A stretch of DNA of 38,022 nt, taken from assembly GCA_946491915.1 (NCBI GenBank), contig CAMLYR010000004.1:1-38022 (forward strand), in the 5' to 3' direction. Below the pieces are notes generated by a model that had not been told where the DNA came from, ran no database searches, and was given only the letters and a program-made list of their open reading frames with translations. Within the stretch, counting starts at the first letter, position 1, and every line of letters begins with the position of its first letter. This DNA comes from an uncultured Clostridium sp. GTDB lineage: Bacteria > Bacillota_A > Clostridia > TANB77 > CAG-508. This document shows positions 7,856 through 16,719 of the stretch, piece after piece. A program made the translations under genes and the position numbers.

Positions 7856-8558
7856 CTCTCCAATCATCTAAATTTCTTTGTATAGCACCAAATAAATTAG
7901 CCCTTATCATAGGAATATTTTTAGATAAAGTATAAATTAAATTTTTCATATCTTCTCTTTTTGACGTACCATCCATCGGACAAACTTTTGGCATAACATC
8001 TATATTGTTTTTCCTCACAAATCGTCTAATTTCTTTTTCTGGTGTATATACAAGAGGTCTAATTAATGTAATTTTTGATCTATCCATATAACTTTTAGGA
8101 GAAAATGTACCAATGTTTCCTGTATATAATAAATTTAAAAGAAAGGTTTCTAAAACATCATCTTGATTATGTCCTAAAGCAATTTTGTTACAACCTTCTC
8201 TAATGGCAACGGAATTAATGACACCTCTACGCAAATTGGCACATAAAGAACATGGATTTTTTTCTTTTCTTATATCAAAAACGATTTCTTTTGCATTGCT
8301 ATTTTCAATGAATAAAGGAATATCTATTTCATCACATATTCTTTTTAAGAAAGATATATCAAAAAATTCGAAACCTGGATTTACACTTACAGCGATTATT
8401 TCAAATTTTTTAGGGTAAAATATTTGCAGGTTTTTAAATGCCTTCAACATGGTAATAGAATCTTTTCCACCAGAAAGACAAATGGCAATTTTATCTCCTT
8501 CTTCTATCATGTGATATTCTTCAATTGCTTTTCTCATATGACTTAATATTCGTTGCAT
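7851..8558 (-). CDS. ttcA: TtcA-like tRNA 2-thiolation PP-loop ATPase
   Basis: This is an adenine-nucleotide alpha-hydrolase (PP-loop) enzyme of the TtcA/TtuA group, which thiolates a tRNA base (cytidine 32 for TtcA) using ATP and an Fe-S cluster. The 235-residue protein has the PP-loop SGGKDS at 29-34, the pair CSLC at C103 and C106, a third cysteine near 193 (KVCPMDG), and the GHNQDDVLETFLLNL helix at about 129-143. These three cysteines are the expected cluster ligands. It is shorter than E. coli TtcA, as is usual in Firmicutes, so the exact tRNA target is uncertain. It is transcribed toward the mutase gene and ends within their shared palindrome. Confidence 0.87.
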   Translation of the reverse strand: MQRILSHMRKAIEEYHMIEEGDKIAICLSGGKDSITMLKAFKNLQIFYPKKFEIIAVSVNPGFEFFDISFLKRICDEIDIPLFIENSNAKEIVFDIRKEKNPCSLCANLRRGVINSVAIREGCNKIALGHNQDDVLETFLLNLLYTGNIGTFSPKSYMDRSKITLIRPLVYTPEKEIRRFVRKNNIDVMPKVCPMDGTSKREDMKNLIYTLSKNIPMIRANLFGAIQRNLDDWRV

Positions 8559-8750
8559 AATACACCTCTTAATTACAATTTTATAAAAAACTAATAAAAA
8601 ATTTTATAAAAATTTATACTAATATTATACCAGCTCTTGTCAAGGGTGAGAATTAAAATTTGATTACGGAAATAGGAAGAGCAAGTATTTTCTATTGAAA
8701 AGCTTATAAAATAAGGATTTAACAACCATAAAAAATTTCAAAAAAAGGTA

Positions 8751-8779
8751 TTGACAAAGGAAAAAATTATAGTTATAGT
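8751..8779 (+). promoter_or_regulatory. promoter of the type VII secretion locus
   Basis: A consensus TTGACA (8751-8756), a 17-bp spacer and TATAGT (8774-8779) lie just upstream of the very strong ribosome site AAAGGAGGTGA (8793-8803) of the first gene. Both suggest high expression. Confidence 0.78.
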
Positions 8780-8809
8780 GAAATCAAATATTAAAGGAGG
8801 TGAAGGACT

Positions 8810-9424
8810 ATGGCAAGAATCGAAGAAGCTGATTATGAAGCTATAGCAAGAAATGCCAAAGAGATAAGAAATTATGCTCAAGAACTTAATAATGAATTAA
8901 CAACAGGATATCAAAGAATTACAGATATGCATAATGTTTGGTATGGACAAAGATATAATTCATTAGTAGGAGAATTTAATAATATCATTCCACAACTTAA
9001 TGAATTATTAGATTTAGTTGTAGGAGATATTCCATTTACATTGGAAACAATTGCTAACAACTATTCTCAATCAGATAAAGGAGCAAATGTAACAAGTGCA
9101 CAAAAAACTGCACCAAACAGAATTATGGATATTGCAATTCATAATGATGTTGGAATGAGATTTATAACAGAAGAAGTAGAAAGTATACAAAGTCAAGTTG
9201 TATCAAATTTAGATAATGCAAAATCAAAAATGGAGACAATCGACTCAACATACAGACAAATTCCATGGAAGAGTGAGGCTGCTGAAGCTTATGAAAGTAC
9301 ACTTACTAGATTAAAAAATGAAATTATAGCATCATTTGAAAATATTAAATCTCAATTTACAAAACTTATGTCTCAAACACAACAAGATGTACAATCTGCA
9401 GAAAATTCAAATACAGTTCAATAG
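8810..9424 (+). CDS. tandem double-WXG100 (ESX-like) protein
   Basis: WXG100 proteins are about 100-residue helical hairpins exported as dimers by type VII secretion systems. This 204-residue protein appears to be two such units in one chain. The first half carries W44-Y45-G46 between two amphipathic helices. The second carries W153-K154-S155 in PWKSEAAEAYES, a good match to the W-x-[GS]-xx-A consensus. Between them, at residues 85-89, is YSQSD, which fits the YxxxD/E export signal. There is no classical signal peptide or membrane segment. It is first in the operon, with a consensus promoter, a strong ribosome site and a downstream hairpin, as expected for an abundant substrate. It is most likely the main exported protein of the EssC machine encoded downstream. 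The tandem reading is an inference from motif spacing. Confidence 0.82.
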   Translation: MARIEEADYEAIARNAKEIRNYAQELNNELTTGYQRITDMHNVWYGQRYNSLVGEFNNIIPQLNELLDLVVGDIPFTLETIANNYSQSDKGANVTSAQKTAPNRIMDIAIHNDVGMRFITEEVESIQSQVVSNLDNAKSKMETIDSTYRQIPWKSEAAEAYESTLTRLKNEIIASFENIKSQFTKLMSQTQQDVQSAENSNTVQ

Positions 9425-9445
9425 ATTGGAATTTTGCTTTTGAGC

Positions 9446-9501
9446 ATAAATATTTTTCAAATAACTGCTTCATAAAAAGCAGTTATTAGAAAAGTATTTA
9501 T
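9446..9501 (+). other. long hairpin between the WXG100 gene and the rest of the operon
   Basis: The inner arms ATAACTGCTT (9461-9470) and AAGCAGTTAT (9477-9486) are perfect. The outer arms ATAAATATTTTTC and GAAAAGTATTTAT extend the stem with one mismatch. No T-tract follows, so full termination is unlikely. A role in mRNA stability, processing or partial attenuation that favours the first gene is plausible. Confidence 0.6.
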
Positions 9502-9545
9502 GGAAGGGATGATTAAATACTATAAATAAGAAGGAGGGTAATTTT

Positions 9546-10013
9546 ATGAGTAATGCTGTTGCCGACAAATATAGAGGATGTAATTATTTTGATTCTGAGT
9601 CAGAGAAAAATAAAGCTATAGCAGAATTAACAGAAGAAGAAGGTGATTTACAAACAGAAATAGATGCATGGGAACATGCTTATAATAATTATCAAGATGA
9701 TGTATTGCCAAAATTAACATTAGCAAATGATGATTTTGAGGGCTTTGTAACAAACAAGATGAAAAATGCTCAAATATATTTAAATGAAGGATATAATGGA
9801 GATAAATTAGATGATTTAAATGCAGAGATGGATGAGTATCTAGAAGAGCTAACTTCTTGTAATGAAGATATTCAGGCATTCATAGAAGATATAAACATTA
9901 GACAAAGAGATATAAGTCTAAAAAAGAGAAGATTGGAAGATGATTTAATAGATTTAAGAAGTGTATTAGATGCTGTAAGAAGTGCAGCTATTTTATATCA
10001 TAATGGTTATTAA
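9546..10013 (+). CDS. helical coiled-coil protein of the type VII locus; function unknown
   Basis: The 155-residue protein is predicted from composition to be almost wholly alpha-helical, with heptad-like stretches at about 20-65 and 85-145. It has no signal peptide or membrane segment. A YNG triplet (83-85) followed by DKLDD sits in the inter-helix position where WXG100-like proteins have WxG, so it may be a distant relative of the small helical partners (such as DUF5082/YwqH types) often found beside type VII substrates. That is only a resemblance. AAGGAGGG precedes the ATG. It is the second gene of the operon, after the hairpin, and a chaperone or partner role for the first or third product is possible. 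Confidence 0.7.
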   Translation: MSNAVADKYRGCNYFDSESEKNKAIAELTEEEGDLQTEIDAWEHAYNNYQDDVLPKLTLANDDFEGFVTNKMKNAQIYLNEGYNGDKLDDLNAEMDEYLEELTSCNEDIQAFIEDINIRQRDISLKKRRLEDDLIDLRSVLDAVRSAAILYHNGY

Positions 10014-10050
10014 AATTTTGATAAAATAATTAAGTATAAAGGAGGAAAAA

Positions 10051-11367
10051 ATGAGTGTAAAGTTTAATAGTCAAGATATACAATACAGCATAGACAAATG
10101 TAGAGAATGCATAGTTGGATTAGAGGGTATATTAGAACAACTAGAAGACTGTCACTTTTTACCGGATAGGCAATATGCAGACCGATATGCAGATCGAAGA
10201 GATGACATTGAAGAAAAAATAAGAACATTAATGGATGATATTGAAGATACACAAAAAAAAGTGGAAGAAATAAAAGAAGATTTTGAAATAGCAGAACAGA
10301 GAAACAAAAATGTTGCACAGTCAATTGAAAAACCTACTGCAGTCATTCCTCGAGGTGGAAGTACACGTGGAAATTCTGTCAATGTTGTAACTCCATCAGC
10401 AGACACAAGTAAACAAATAGATTCAACAGGAACACAAACAGATACACCTACAAATGTGGGTGAGCTAAAGCAAGATTCTGTACAATTGGAGAATGATACA
10501 GGAATTGAGTCTGATACACCTGCTGATGTTGAAATAAATGATGGAGAACAAAATGTTGAGTTAGAAGAAAAGGTTCCAGATACACAAGTAGAAGCGGTAA
10601 TAGCACTTATTTATGGACAAGATACCACAATTCCTGACGATACAAAAGAAAGAATTGTTGAAGCTATTGCAGACATCAATAAAACAGAAATTCTTGATGG
10701 GTTAGATGAAGACATAGCAAACCAAATTCGTTCAGAAATCACAAAAGATTACCTTGATGGAAAATTAGAATTAGAAGGAATCGAAGCAGAAGATTTACAA
10801 GAATATATTAATAGTCAACCAAGTATAAAAATACAATTTGAAATAAATGAAGCACTTGCAAGTTTTGATAGCTTAATTGAAAGTGGTGTTTTAACAAAAG
10901 ACCAAATTAAAGCTGTTATAGAAGAAAATATTGAGATACATGATGAACAAGAATTTGAAAAACTTTATATAGAAAATATTGGAACAGAAGCAGAAGCTAC
11001 TAATATTGAATCTTTTTATGATCCAGAAACACAAAAAATTCATATTAGAAATACAGTTGAATCAGAAGTTATAACTGTATCTATCGTTACAGTATTAAAT
11101 GATATTTTATTTTATAATGAAGAGACAGGTGAAGTTTCTTATAACAATGTAAATGGTTTGAATCAAGATATCAATGTAAATATAGGAGATGGACAAACCA
11201 ATTCAACATCAACAGAGGTAGAAAATATTGATTCAGGCGTCACAATAGAAACTCCAGAAGATGGAAAAGATGCGGCAGGAACCATTACACAAACAGGAAA
11301 TATAAGTGAAAGTGATACCACAATAAATATGCCTAATCAACCAGAGGGACAAACAGATAAAAAATAA
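10051..11367 (+). CDS. large acidic type VII locus protein with helical N terminus; function unknown
   Basis: The 438-residue protein has three parts. Residues 1-90 form a helical, coiled-coil-like segment resembling the substrate N termini of LXG/WXG systems. Residues 95-180 are a Thr/Asp/Asn-rich linker of low complexity. Residues 180-375 look folded, followed by another acidic Thr-rich tail. In the folded part, SFYDPETQKIHIR (321-333) followed by VTVLNDILFYN (346-356) resembles the strand-helix order of zinc peptidase-like domains with a DPxTxxIxI strand and an HExxH helix. Here the catalytic residues would read N350, D351 and F354, so a peptidase would be dead. No signal peptide or membrane segment is seen. 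It could be an exported effector or a structural part. AAAGGAGG precedes the start. Confidence 0.7.
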   Translation: MSVKFNSQDIQYSIDKCRECIVGLEGILEQLEDCHFLPDRQYADRYADRRDDIEEKIRTLMDDIEDTQKKVEEIKEDFEIAEQRNKNVAQSIEKPTAVIPRGGSTRGNSVNVVTPSADTSKQIDSTGTQTDTPTNVGELKQDSVQLENDTGIESDTPADVEINDGEQNVELEEKVPDTQVEAVIALIYGQDTTIPDDTKERIVEAIADINKTEILDGLDEDIANQIRSEITKDYLDGKLELEGIEAEDLQEYINSQPSIKIQFEINEALASFDSLIESGVLTKDQIKAVIEENIEIHDEQEFEKLYIENIGTEAEATNIESFYDPETQKIHIRNTVESEVITVSIVTVLNDILFYNEETGEVSYNNVNGLNQDINVNIGDGQTNSTSTEVENIDSGVTIETPEDGKDAAGTITQTGNISESDTTINMPNQPEGQTDKK

Positions 11368-11410
11368 GCATAACCGAATTTGTGACTAGGAAGGAATGAG
11401 ATGAATAAAT

Positions 11411-11713
11411 ATGGAAGATACAGAAATTAACGTAGATACAAATTTTGAAAACATATGTGAAATATCATCAAAAGTTTTTCAAATAGCAAAAAGAAAAATG
11501 TCTGGCGAAATGGTAAAAATAGATGTAGAAAATGATAAGATAAAAGAAAGATTAGAAAATTTATTAAATGGTGTAAATTTTATAAATGAGATAGAGGCAA
11601 AAAGATTGATTTCTGAGACAATATTGGATTTAGAGTATATAACAAATCCAGAAGTCAAAGTTTTAAGTTTGCGACTAGGAAAAATTTATAGAAATCAAGA
11701 AAAATCTGAATAA
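11411..11713 (+). CDS. small protein of the type VII locus; function unknown
   Basis: The 100-residue product is acidic at its N terminus and otherwise helical and lysine/glutamate-rich, with no membrane segment or known motif. It lies 43 bp after the preceding gene and 50 bp before the EssC-type ATPase gene, so it is almost certainly co-transcribed. The ATG at 11411 is the first in this frame. The purine-rich AAGGAATGAG lies rather far upstream (about 15 bases), and another ATG at 11401 opens only a nine-codon frame. The short upstream frame could reduce translation. A chaperone-like or structural role is possible, but nothing in the sequence decides this. Confidence 0.65.
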   Translation: MEDTEINVDTNFENICEISSKVFQIAKRKMSGEMVKIDVENDKIKERLENLLNGVNFINEIEAKRLISETILDLEYITNPEVKVLSLRLGKIYRNQEKSE

Positions 11714-11763
11714 TAAACATAAGGTTAGAGAAAAATAAAGGATGCAGAAGAAGAGGTGTCATT

Positions 11764-14700
11764 ATGCAAATAGTGCTAATAGGCAAAAATACACTATACA
11801 AACTTTCTTTACCCAAAAATGTTGAAGGTAACTATTGGTTAACAAATGAAAAGGAAAAAAATGAAAAAAAACTAATCAATGTTGAAGGAAAAGAAGGGAA
11901 ATGGCAACTTGTACCAAATGATCAAACGAATGTCATTGATTTAAGATTTATTAGTATTGAGGACAAGAGCCACGAAATAAAAGTATATAAGAATAATAAT
12001 GACGAACAAGAAAAAACAATTATTTTAGAAGAATATAAGATGTATGGTATATCTTTTAGAGATTCTAAAGAATTGTTTATTCTTTGTTGTTTGCCAACTT
12101 TTGAAAACGACTTAATACAATTAGATATCAAAAGGCGTGAACCTTTCGTAATAGGAAGTGATCCTAAAAATCCAATATCTTATAGAAATAAAATGGTATC
12201 TAAAATGCATGCCAAAATTTATTTATATGAAAATAATTGGATGATAGAAAATTATGATATGAATTTTGGAACGTTTGTCAATGGAAAACCAGTTATAAAG
12301 CCACAATTATTAATGAATGGTGATGTCGTATTTATAATGGGGTTAAAACTAATCATAATGGGAAATCGTCTTTATATTAATAATCCCCAAGAAAATTTAT
12401 ATTATAGTGGGGGATTTTTTGACATAGCAGAAAAGAGAACAGAAAAAGTTATAAGAAGTCAAGATGAAGAAAAAAATATAGAATTATATGACGATGATGA
12501 GTATTTTTCTAGAGCACCTAGAATTACCAATATTATAGAAAAAGAAAAAGTAAAAATTGATGCACCTCCACAGGCGCAAGATAAAGAAGAAATGCCACTT
12601 GTTTTAACTCTTGGAACATCTATGTCTATGGGTGCAATTATGTTAGTTTCTGTTTTTAATGCCATAGATGGTTCAATTAGTGGAACATCTTCAACAAAGC
12701 AAACAGTTACATCTTTAATAATTGCATTAGCAATGTTGATTAGTATTATATTATTTCCAATTTTAACTGCAAAATATAATAGAAAGAAAAAAGAGAGATA
12801 TGAAGAAAAGCGTCAAAAGAGATATAAAGAATATTTAATGAAGAAAAAAGATTATATATCACAAATTATGTTAAAACAAAAAAACATATTATTTGACAAT
12901 AATTTATCACCAGAAGAATGTACACAAATTATTTTAAATAAAAGTGGTCGTCTATGGGAGAGAAGAATAGATGATTATGATTTCCTTACAGTAAGATTGG
13001 GTGTAGGTGATGTGGATGCAGAAATAGACATACAATATCCAGAAGAAAAATTCATGATGGAAGATGATAATCTAATCGATATTTTAAATGATATAGCAGA
13101 TAGCTCAAAAGTCATTAAATCTGCACCAATTACCGTTTCTCTTGCAGAAAAAAATGTTTCAGCTCTAATTGTAAAGAAAAATGAGGATATAGACAATTTT
13201 TTAAGAAATTTAATTATACAATTAATTACTTTTCATAGTTATGAAGATTTAAAATTAGTATTTTTATTAAATCAAGATGGTGCAAAAGAATTAGAATACG
13301 CGAAAATGTTGCCACATGTTTGGAGTAGAGATAAACAAATTCGTTTCTTTACACATGATGATGAAGAAATGAAAGACATTTCAAAATATTTAGAAGTAGA
13401 ATTACAAAATAGATTACAATATAAAGATAAAGATTATAAATCATTTAAACCATATTATTTAATCATAACAAATGATTATAAAAAAATTGAAAATTTAAAA
13501 TTTATTACAGAAATGCTAAAACAAAAACAAAATATGGGATTTAGTATGTTATGTATAACAAATGATTTATTACAATTACCAAATGAATGTAAAACTTTTG
13601 TTGATTTAGATATGGTAGGAAAAAAAGGGATGATATTTGAAAATGAAATATCATCGACAAATCAAAGACAAATTACATTTGATAATTCCGTAAAAATATT
13701 TTTTGAAAAAATATGTCAAAAAATATCTAATATTCCTATTCGATATACAGAAACAGGTGGATATTTATTACCAAATAATTATACATTTTTAGAGATGTAT
13801 GATGTAGGTAGAATAGAACAATTAAATGTATTAGAAAGATGGAATAAAAATGATTCGACTTTATCATTAAAAGCACCAATAGGAGTTGATACAACAGGTT
13901 CTCATATTTATTTGGATATTCATGAAAAATTTCATGGACCACATGGACTAATTGCAGGTAGTACAGGTTCAGGAAAAAGTGAATTTATTATAACATATAT
14001 ATTATCACTTGCCATTAATTATCAACCAGAAGATGTAACCTTTATTTTAATAGATTATAAAGGTGGAGGACTAGCAGGTGCTTTTGTAAAAGGAAATATT
14101 AAATTACCACATTTAGTTGGAACAATAACCAATATAGATACTAGTGGACTTCAAAGATCTTTAGCTTCTATACAAAGTGAATTAAGAAGACGACAAGTCA
14201 TGTTTAATGAAGCAAGAAATATTACAGATGGGGGAACCATTGATATCTATAAATATCAAAAACTATATCATGATGGAGTAGTTAATAAACCAATACCACA
14301 TTTGTTAATTATCTGTGATGAGTTTGCGGAATTAAAGCAACAACAACCAGAATTCATGGACGAATTAATGAGTGTTTCAAGAATTGGACGTAGTTTGGGT
14401 GTGCATCTAATATTGGCTACTCAAAAACCAGCAGGTATTGTTAATGATCAAATTCGTAGTAATAGTAAATTTGCGGTATGTCTAAAGGTACAAGAAAAAG
14501 AAGACAGCGTGGATGTTATTAAAAGACCAGATGCTGCGACATTAAAAACAGCTGGACAATTCTATTTACAAGTTGGAAATGACGAATATTTTGTGTTAGG
14601 ACAATCTGGTTGGGCTGGTGCTTCATATTATCCATCTGATGTTATAGAAAAGAAGGTAGATAATTCGATACAATTAATATCTGATATTGGAACGCCAATA

Positions 14701-16362
14701 AAACAAGTAGATGATGCTGTACAAAAGGTATTGATTGATAAAGGAGAACAGTTAACCAATATTGTAAAATATTTAGATGCATTGGGAAAACAACAAGGAA
14801 TAAAAATGCAACCATTGTGGTTGGAAAATATTCCAGAAACAATTTTTGTTAAAGATATTAGAAAAAAATATCAAGCAAAGGTTAAAGAAAATATAATTGA
14901 TCCAGTTGTTGGTGAATATGATGATCCATACAATCAACGTCAGGGGATTGTAAATTTAAATCTTTCAACTTCAGGAAATACAATTATTTATGGAAATGCA
15001 GAAAGTGGAAAAGAAACATTTTTAAGTACGATGGTATATGATTTAATCACTACTTATACAAGTGAAGAAATGCAATTATATTTATTGGATTTTGGAACAG
15101 AAACTTTAAAAATATATCGTAATAGTCCTCAAGTTGGAGATGTTGTATTTATAAATGAAAAAGAAAAAATCAATAGATTCTTTGGTCTGCTTCAAGAAAT
15201 GATGAAAAAAAGAAAAGAAGAATTATTAGAATACAATGGAGATTATAATTTATATCTAAAAACAAGTGGCAAAAAAATGCCGATGATTATAATCGTTATT
15301 AATAATTGGGATGTATTTTCTGAAAACTATGGTATAGAATATGAAGATATTTTCCAAGCAATTCAAAGAGAAAGTACAAAGTGTGGAATTGTATTTGTTG
15401 TTACAACAAGTGCATATAATTCTATGAGATATCGACTAACACAAAACTTTAAAAAGAAAATTGCATTACAATTAAATGATGAAAATGATTATTATAATAT
15501 ATTTGATGAGGTAGGGAAAAAGAGACCATCTCATATATTTGGTAGAGGTTTACTAGAAATGGAAGATGGAGAAATCTATGAATTCCAAACAGCTAAAATA
15601 TGTGAGCCAGAAAAATATACACAAAAAATAAAAGAAGCAATAGAAAAACTAAACGAAAAACAATATGAAAAAGCAAGTCCTATTCCAGTTTTACCAAATA
15701 TAGTTACTTTTGAAAGTGTAAAGGAATATGTAAAGAATATATCTCAAGTTCCTATAGGTGTTATTGAAAAAAATCTAAAAATATCTTCATATGATTTTAA
15801 AAGAAATTTTGCAACATTGATAACTTCAAAAAATATGGAAGATGCAGTACAATTTACTGCAAATATTATGGAAGAATTAAAATCTTTGAAAGATATAAAG
15901 CTAGTAGTTTTAGATGCAGAAAGAGCATTGACATCAAAAAAAGTAAACTTAAAAGAAGAATATGCTACACTGGTTTCCAATATAGGTAAAGATACGAAAC
16001 ATCATACAATTTGTATATTTATTGGTATCGAAAAATTTTTAGCAGAATATGCTAATATCCAAATTAATTTTAACACAGTAATAGAACAATTAGAAGAAAA
16101 CCAAAATTATAGTATTATTGTAGTAGAAAATGCTAATAAAATGAAAGCACATGAATTTGAGGATTGGTATAAAAATTATATTACAAAAGAAAATGGAATT
16201 TGGATTGGAAATGGAATTGATAATCAATATTTAATAACAATTAATTCTACTAGAAAAGAATTAGTTAATAATTGTGGACGTAGTTTTGGGTATATAATAA
16301 AAGATGGTATAGCTACATTTATAAAACTTTTAGAAATGAAAGAGGATGATGATGATGAATAA
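11764..16362 (+). CDS. essC: type VII secretion FtsK/SpoIIIE-family ATPase, EssC type, with FHA domain
   Basis: EssC is the membrane ATPase that recognises and drives WXG100 substrates through the type VII system. The 1532-residue protein has the full EssC plan. An N-terminal segment is followed by an FHA domain at about 125-205 (GSDPKN near 131, KMHAKI, GTFVNGK, MNGDVVF). Two membrane helices lie at about 278-300 and 316-337. A long linker domain precedes the first FtsK ATPase domain, with Walker A GSTGSGKS at 732-739 and DE at 852-853 (LIICDEFAEL). A second ATPase domain has the P-loop GNAESGKE (1077-1084), which lacks the usual final S/T, and a third C-terminal domain looks degenerate. A GAGGTG site precedes the ATG. 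It overlaps the next gene by eight bases, indicating translational coupling. Confidence 0.95.
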   Translation: MQIVLIGKNTLYKLSLPKNVEGNYWLTNEKEKNEKKLINVEGKEGKWQLVPNDQTNVIDLRFISIEDKSHEIKVYKNNNDEQEKTIILEEYKMYGISFRDSKELFILCCLPTFENDLIQLDIKRREPFVIGSDPKNPISYRNKMVSKMHAKIYLYENNWMIENYDMNFGTFVNGKPVIKPQLLMNGDVVFIMGLKLIIMGNRLYINNPQENLYYSGGFFDIAEKRTEKVIRSQDEEKNIELYDDDEYFSRAPRITNIIEKEKVKIDAPPQAQDKEEMPLVLTLGTSMSMGAIMLVSVFNAIDGSISGTSSTKQTVTSLIIALAMLISIILFPILTAKYNRKKKERYEEKRQKRYKEYLMKKKDYISQIMLKQKNILFDNNLSPEECTQIILNKSGRLWERRIDDYDFLTVRLGVGDVDAEIDIQYPEEKFMMEDDNLIDILNDIADSSKVIKSAPITVSLAEKNVSALIVKKNEDIDNFLRNLIIQLITFHSYEDLKLVFLLNQDGAKELEYAKMLPHVWSRDKQIRFFTHDDEEMKDISKYLEVELQNRLQYKDKDYKSFKPYYLIITNDYKKIENLKFITEMLKQKQNMGFSMLCITNDLLQLPNECKTFVDLDMVGKKGMIFENEISSTNQRQITFDNSVKIFFEKICQKISNIPIRYTETGGYLLPNNYTFLEMYDVGRIEQLNVLERWNKNDSTLSLKAPIGVDTTGSHIYLDIHEKFHGPHGLIAGSTGSGKSEFIITYILSLAINYQPEDVTFILIDYKGGGLAGAFVKGNIKLPHLVGTITNIDTSGLQRSLASIQSELRRRQVMFNEARNITDGGTIDIYKYQKLYHDGVVNKPIPHLLIICDEFAELKQQQPEFMDELMSVSRIGRSLGVHLILATQKPAGIVNDQIRSNSKFAVCLKVQEKEDSVDVIKRPDAATLKTAGQFYLQVGNDEYFVLGQSGWAGASYYPSDVIEKKVDNSIQLISDIGTPIKQVDDAVQKVLIDKGEQLTNIVKYLDALGKQQGIKMQPLWLENIPETIFVKDIRKKYQAKVKENIIDPVVGEYDDPYNQRQGIVNLNLSTSGNTIIYGNAESGKETFLSTMVYDLITTYTSEEMQLYLLDFGTETLKIYRNSPQVGDVVFINEKEKINRFFGLLQEMMKKRKEELLEYNGDYNLYLKTSGKKMPMIIIVINNWDVFSENYGIEYEDIFQAIQRESTKCGIVFVVTTSAYNSMRYRLTQNFKKKIALQLNDENDYYNIFDEVGKKRPSHIFGRGLLEMEDGEIYEFQTAKICEPEKYTQKIKEAIEKLNEKQYEKASPIPVLPNIVTFESVKEYVKNISQVPIGVIEKNLKISSYDFKRNFATLITSKNMEDAVQFTANIMEELKSLKDIKLVVLDAERALTSKKVNLKEEYATLVSNIGKDTKHHTICIFIGIEKFLAEYANIQINFNTVIEQLEENQNYSIIVVENANKMKAHEFEDWYKNYITKENGIWIGNGIDNQYLITINSTRKELVNNCGRSFGYIIKDGIATFIKLLEMKEDDDDE

Positions 16363-16606
16363 GATATTAGTAAGTATATATGTTCCTGCATTGGAAGAAA
16401 ACTATGACTTTTGGATTCCGATTAACAAAAAAGTATATAGAATTATACTTTTACTAATCAAAATCATTAATGAAAGTAGCGGAGATTATTATAGACCTAC
16501 AACCATGCCTCTATTATATGATAAACTTACGGCAAAAGCTTATGATATCAATTTGACGGTAAAAGATAATCAAATAGGTAATGGAGCAGAAATGATATTA
16601 ATTTAA
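16355..16606 (+). CDS. YukD/EsaB-like ubiquitin-fold protein
   Basis: YukD/EsaB proteins are small cytosolic ubiquitin-like partners of type VII secretion ATPases in Firmicutes. The 83-residue product has the beta-strand, helix, strand order expected: ILVSIYVPALEENYDFWIP, then a helix RIILLLIKIINESS, and a C-terminal ILI strand after NQIGNGAEM. The last segment closely recalls the ubiquitin-like turn that ends YukD-type proteins. Four ATG codons lie in a row. The fourth (16355) is best placed, nine bases after AGAGG. The start lies inside the essC end, so the two are translationally coupled. Its presence directly after essC supports the type VII call for both. Confidence 0.82.
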   Translation: MNKILVSIYVPALEENYDFWIPINKKVYRIILLLIKIINESSGDYYRPTTMPLLYDKLTAKAYDINLTVKDNQIGNGAEMILI

Positions 16607-16615
16607 TTAAAAAGA

Positions 16616-16655
16616 AACACTTTATATTCCATATATGGTAATATAAAGTGTTTTC
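16616..16655 (+). terminator. terminator of the type VII locus
   Basis: The 13-base arms AACACTTTATATT (16616-16628) and AATATAAAGTGTT (16640-16652) pair perfectly, and the loop is itself partly paired (CCATATATGG). A short T-run follows. Confidence 0.8.
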
Positions 16656-16676
16656 ATTAGGCGCTGGCAATGTTAT

Positions 16677-16693
16677 AAGCCCTTTTAGGGCTT
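16677..16693. terminator. short GC hairpin after hicB
   Basis: AAGCCC and GGGCTT enclose a TTTTA loop. It lies 26 bp past the hicB stop. There is no good T-tract on the minus strand, so terminator function is tentative. Confidence 0.4.
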
Positions 16694-16719
16694 GTTCAAA
16701 CCACGCGTTTTATACGTAG

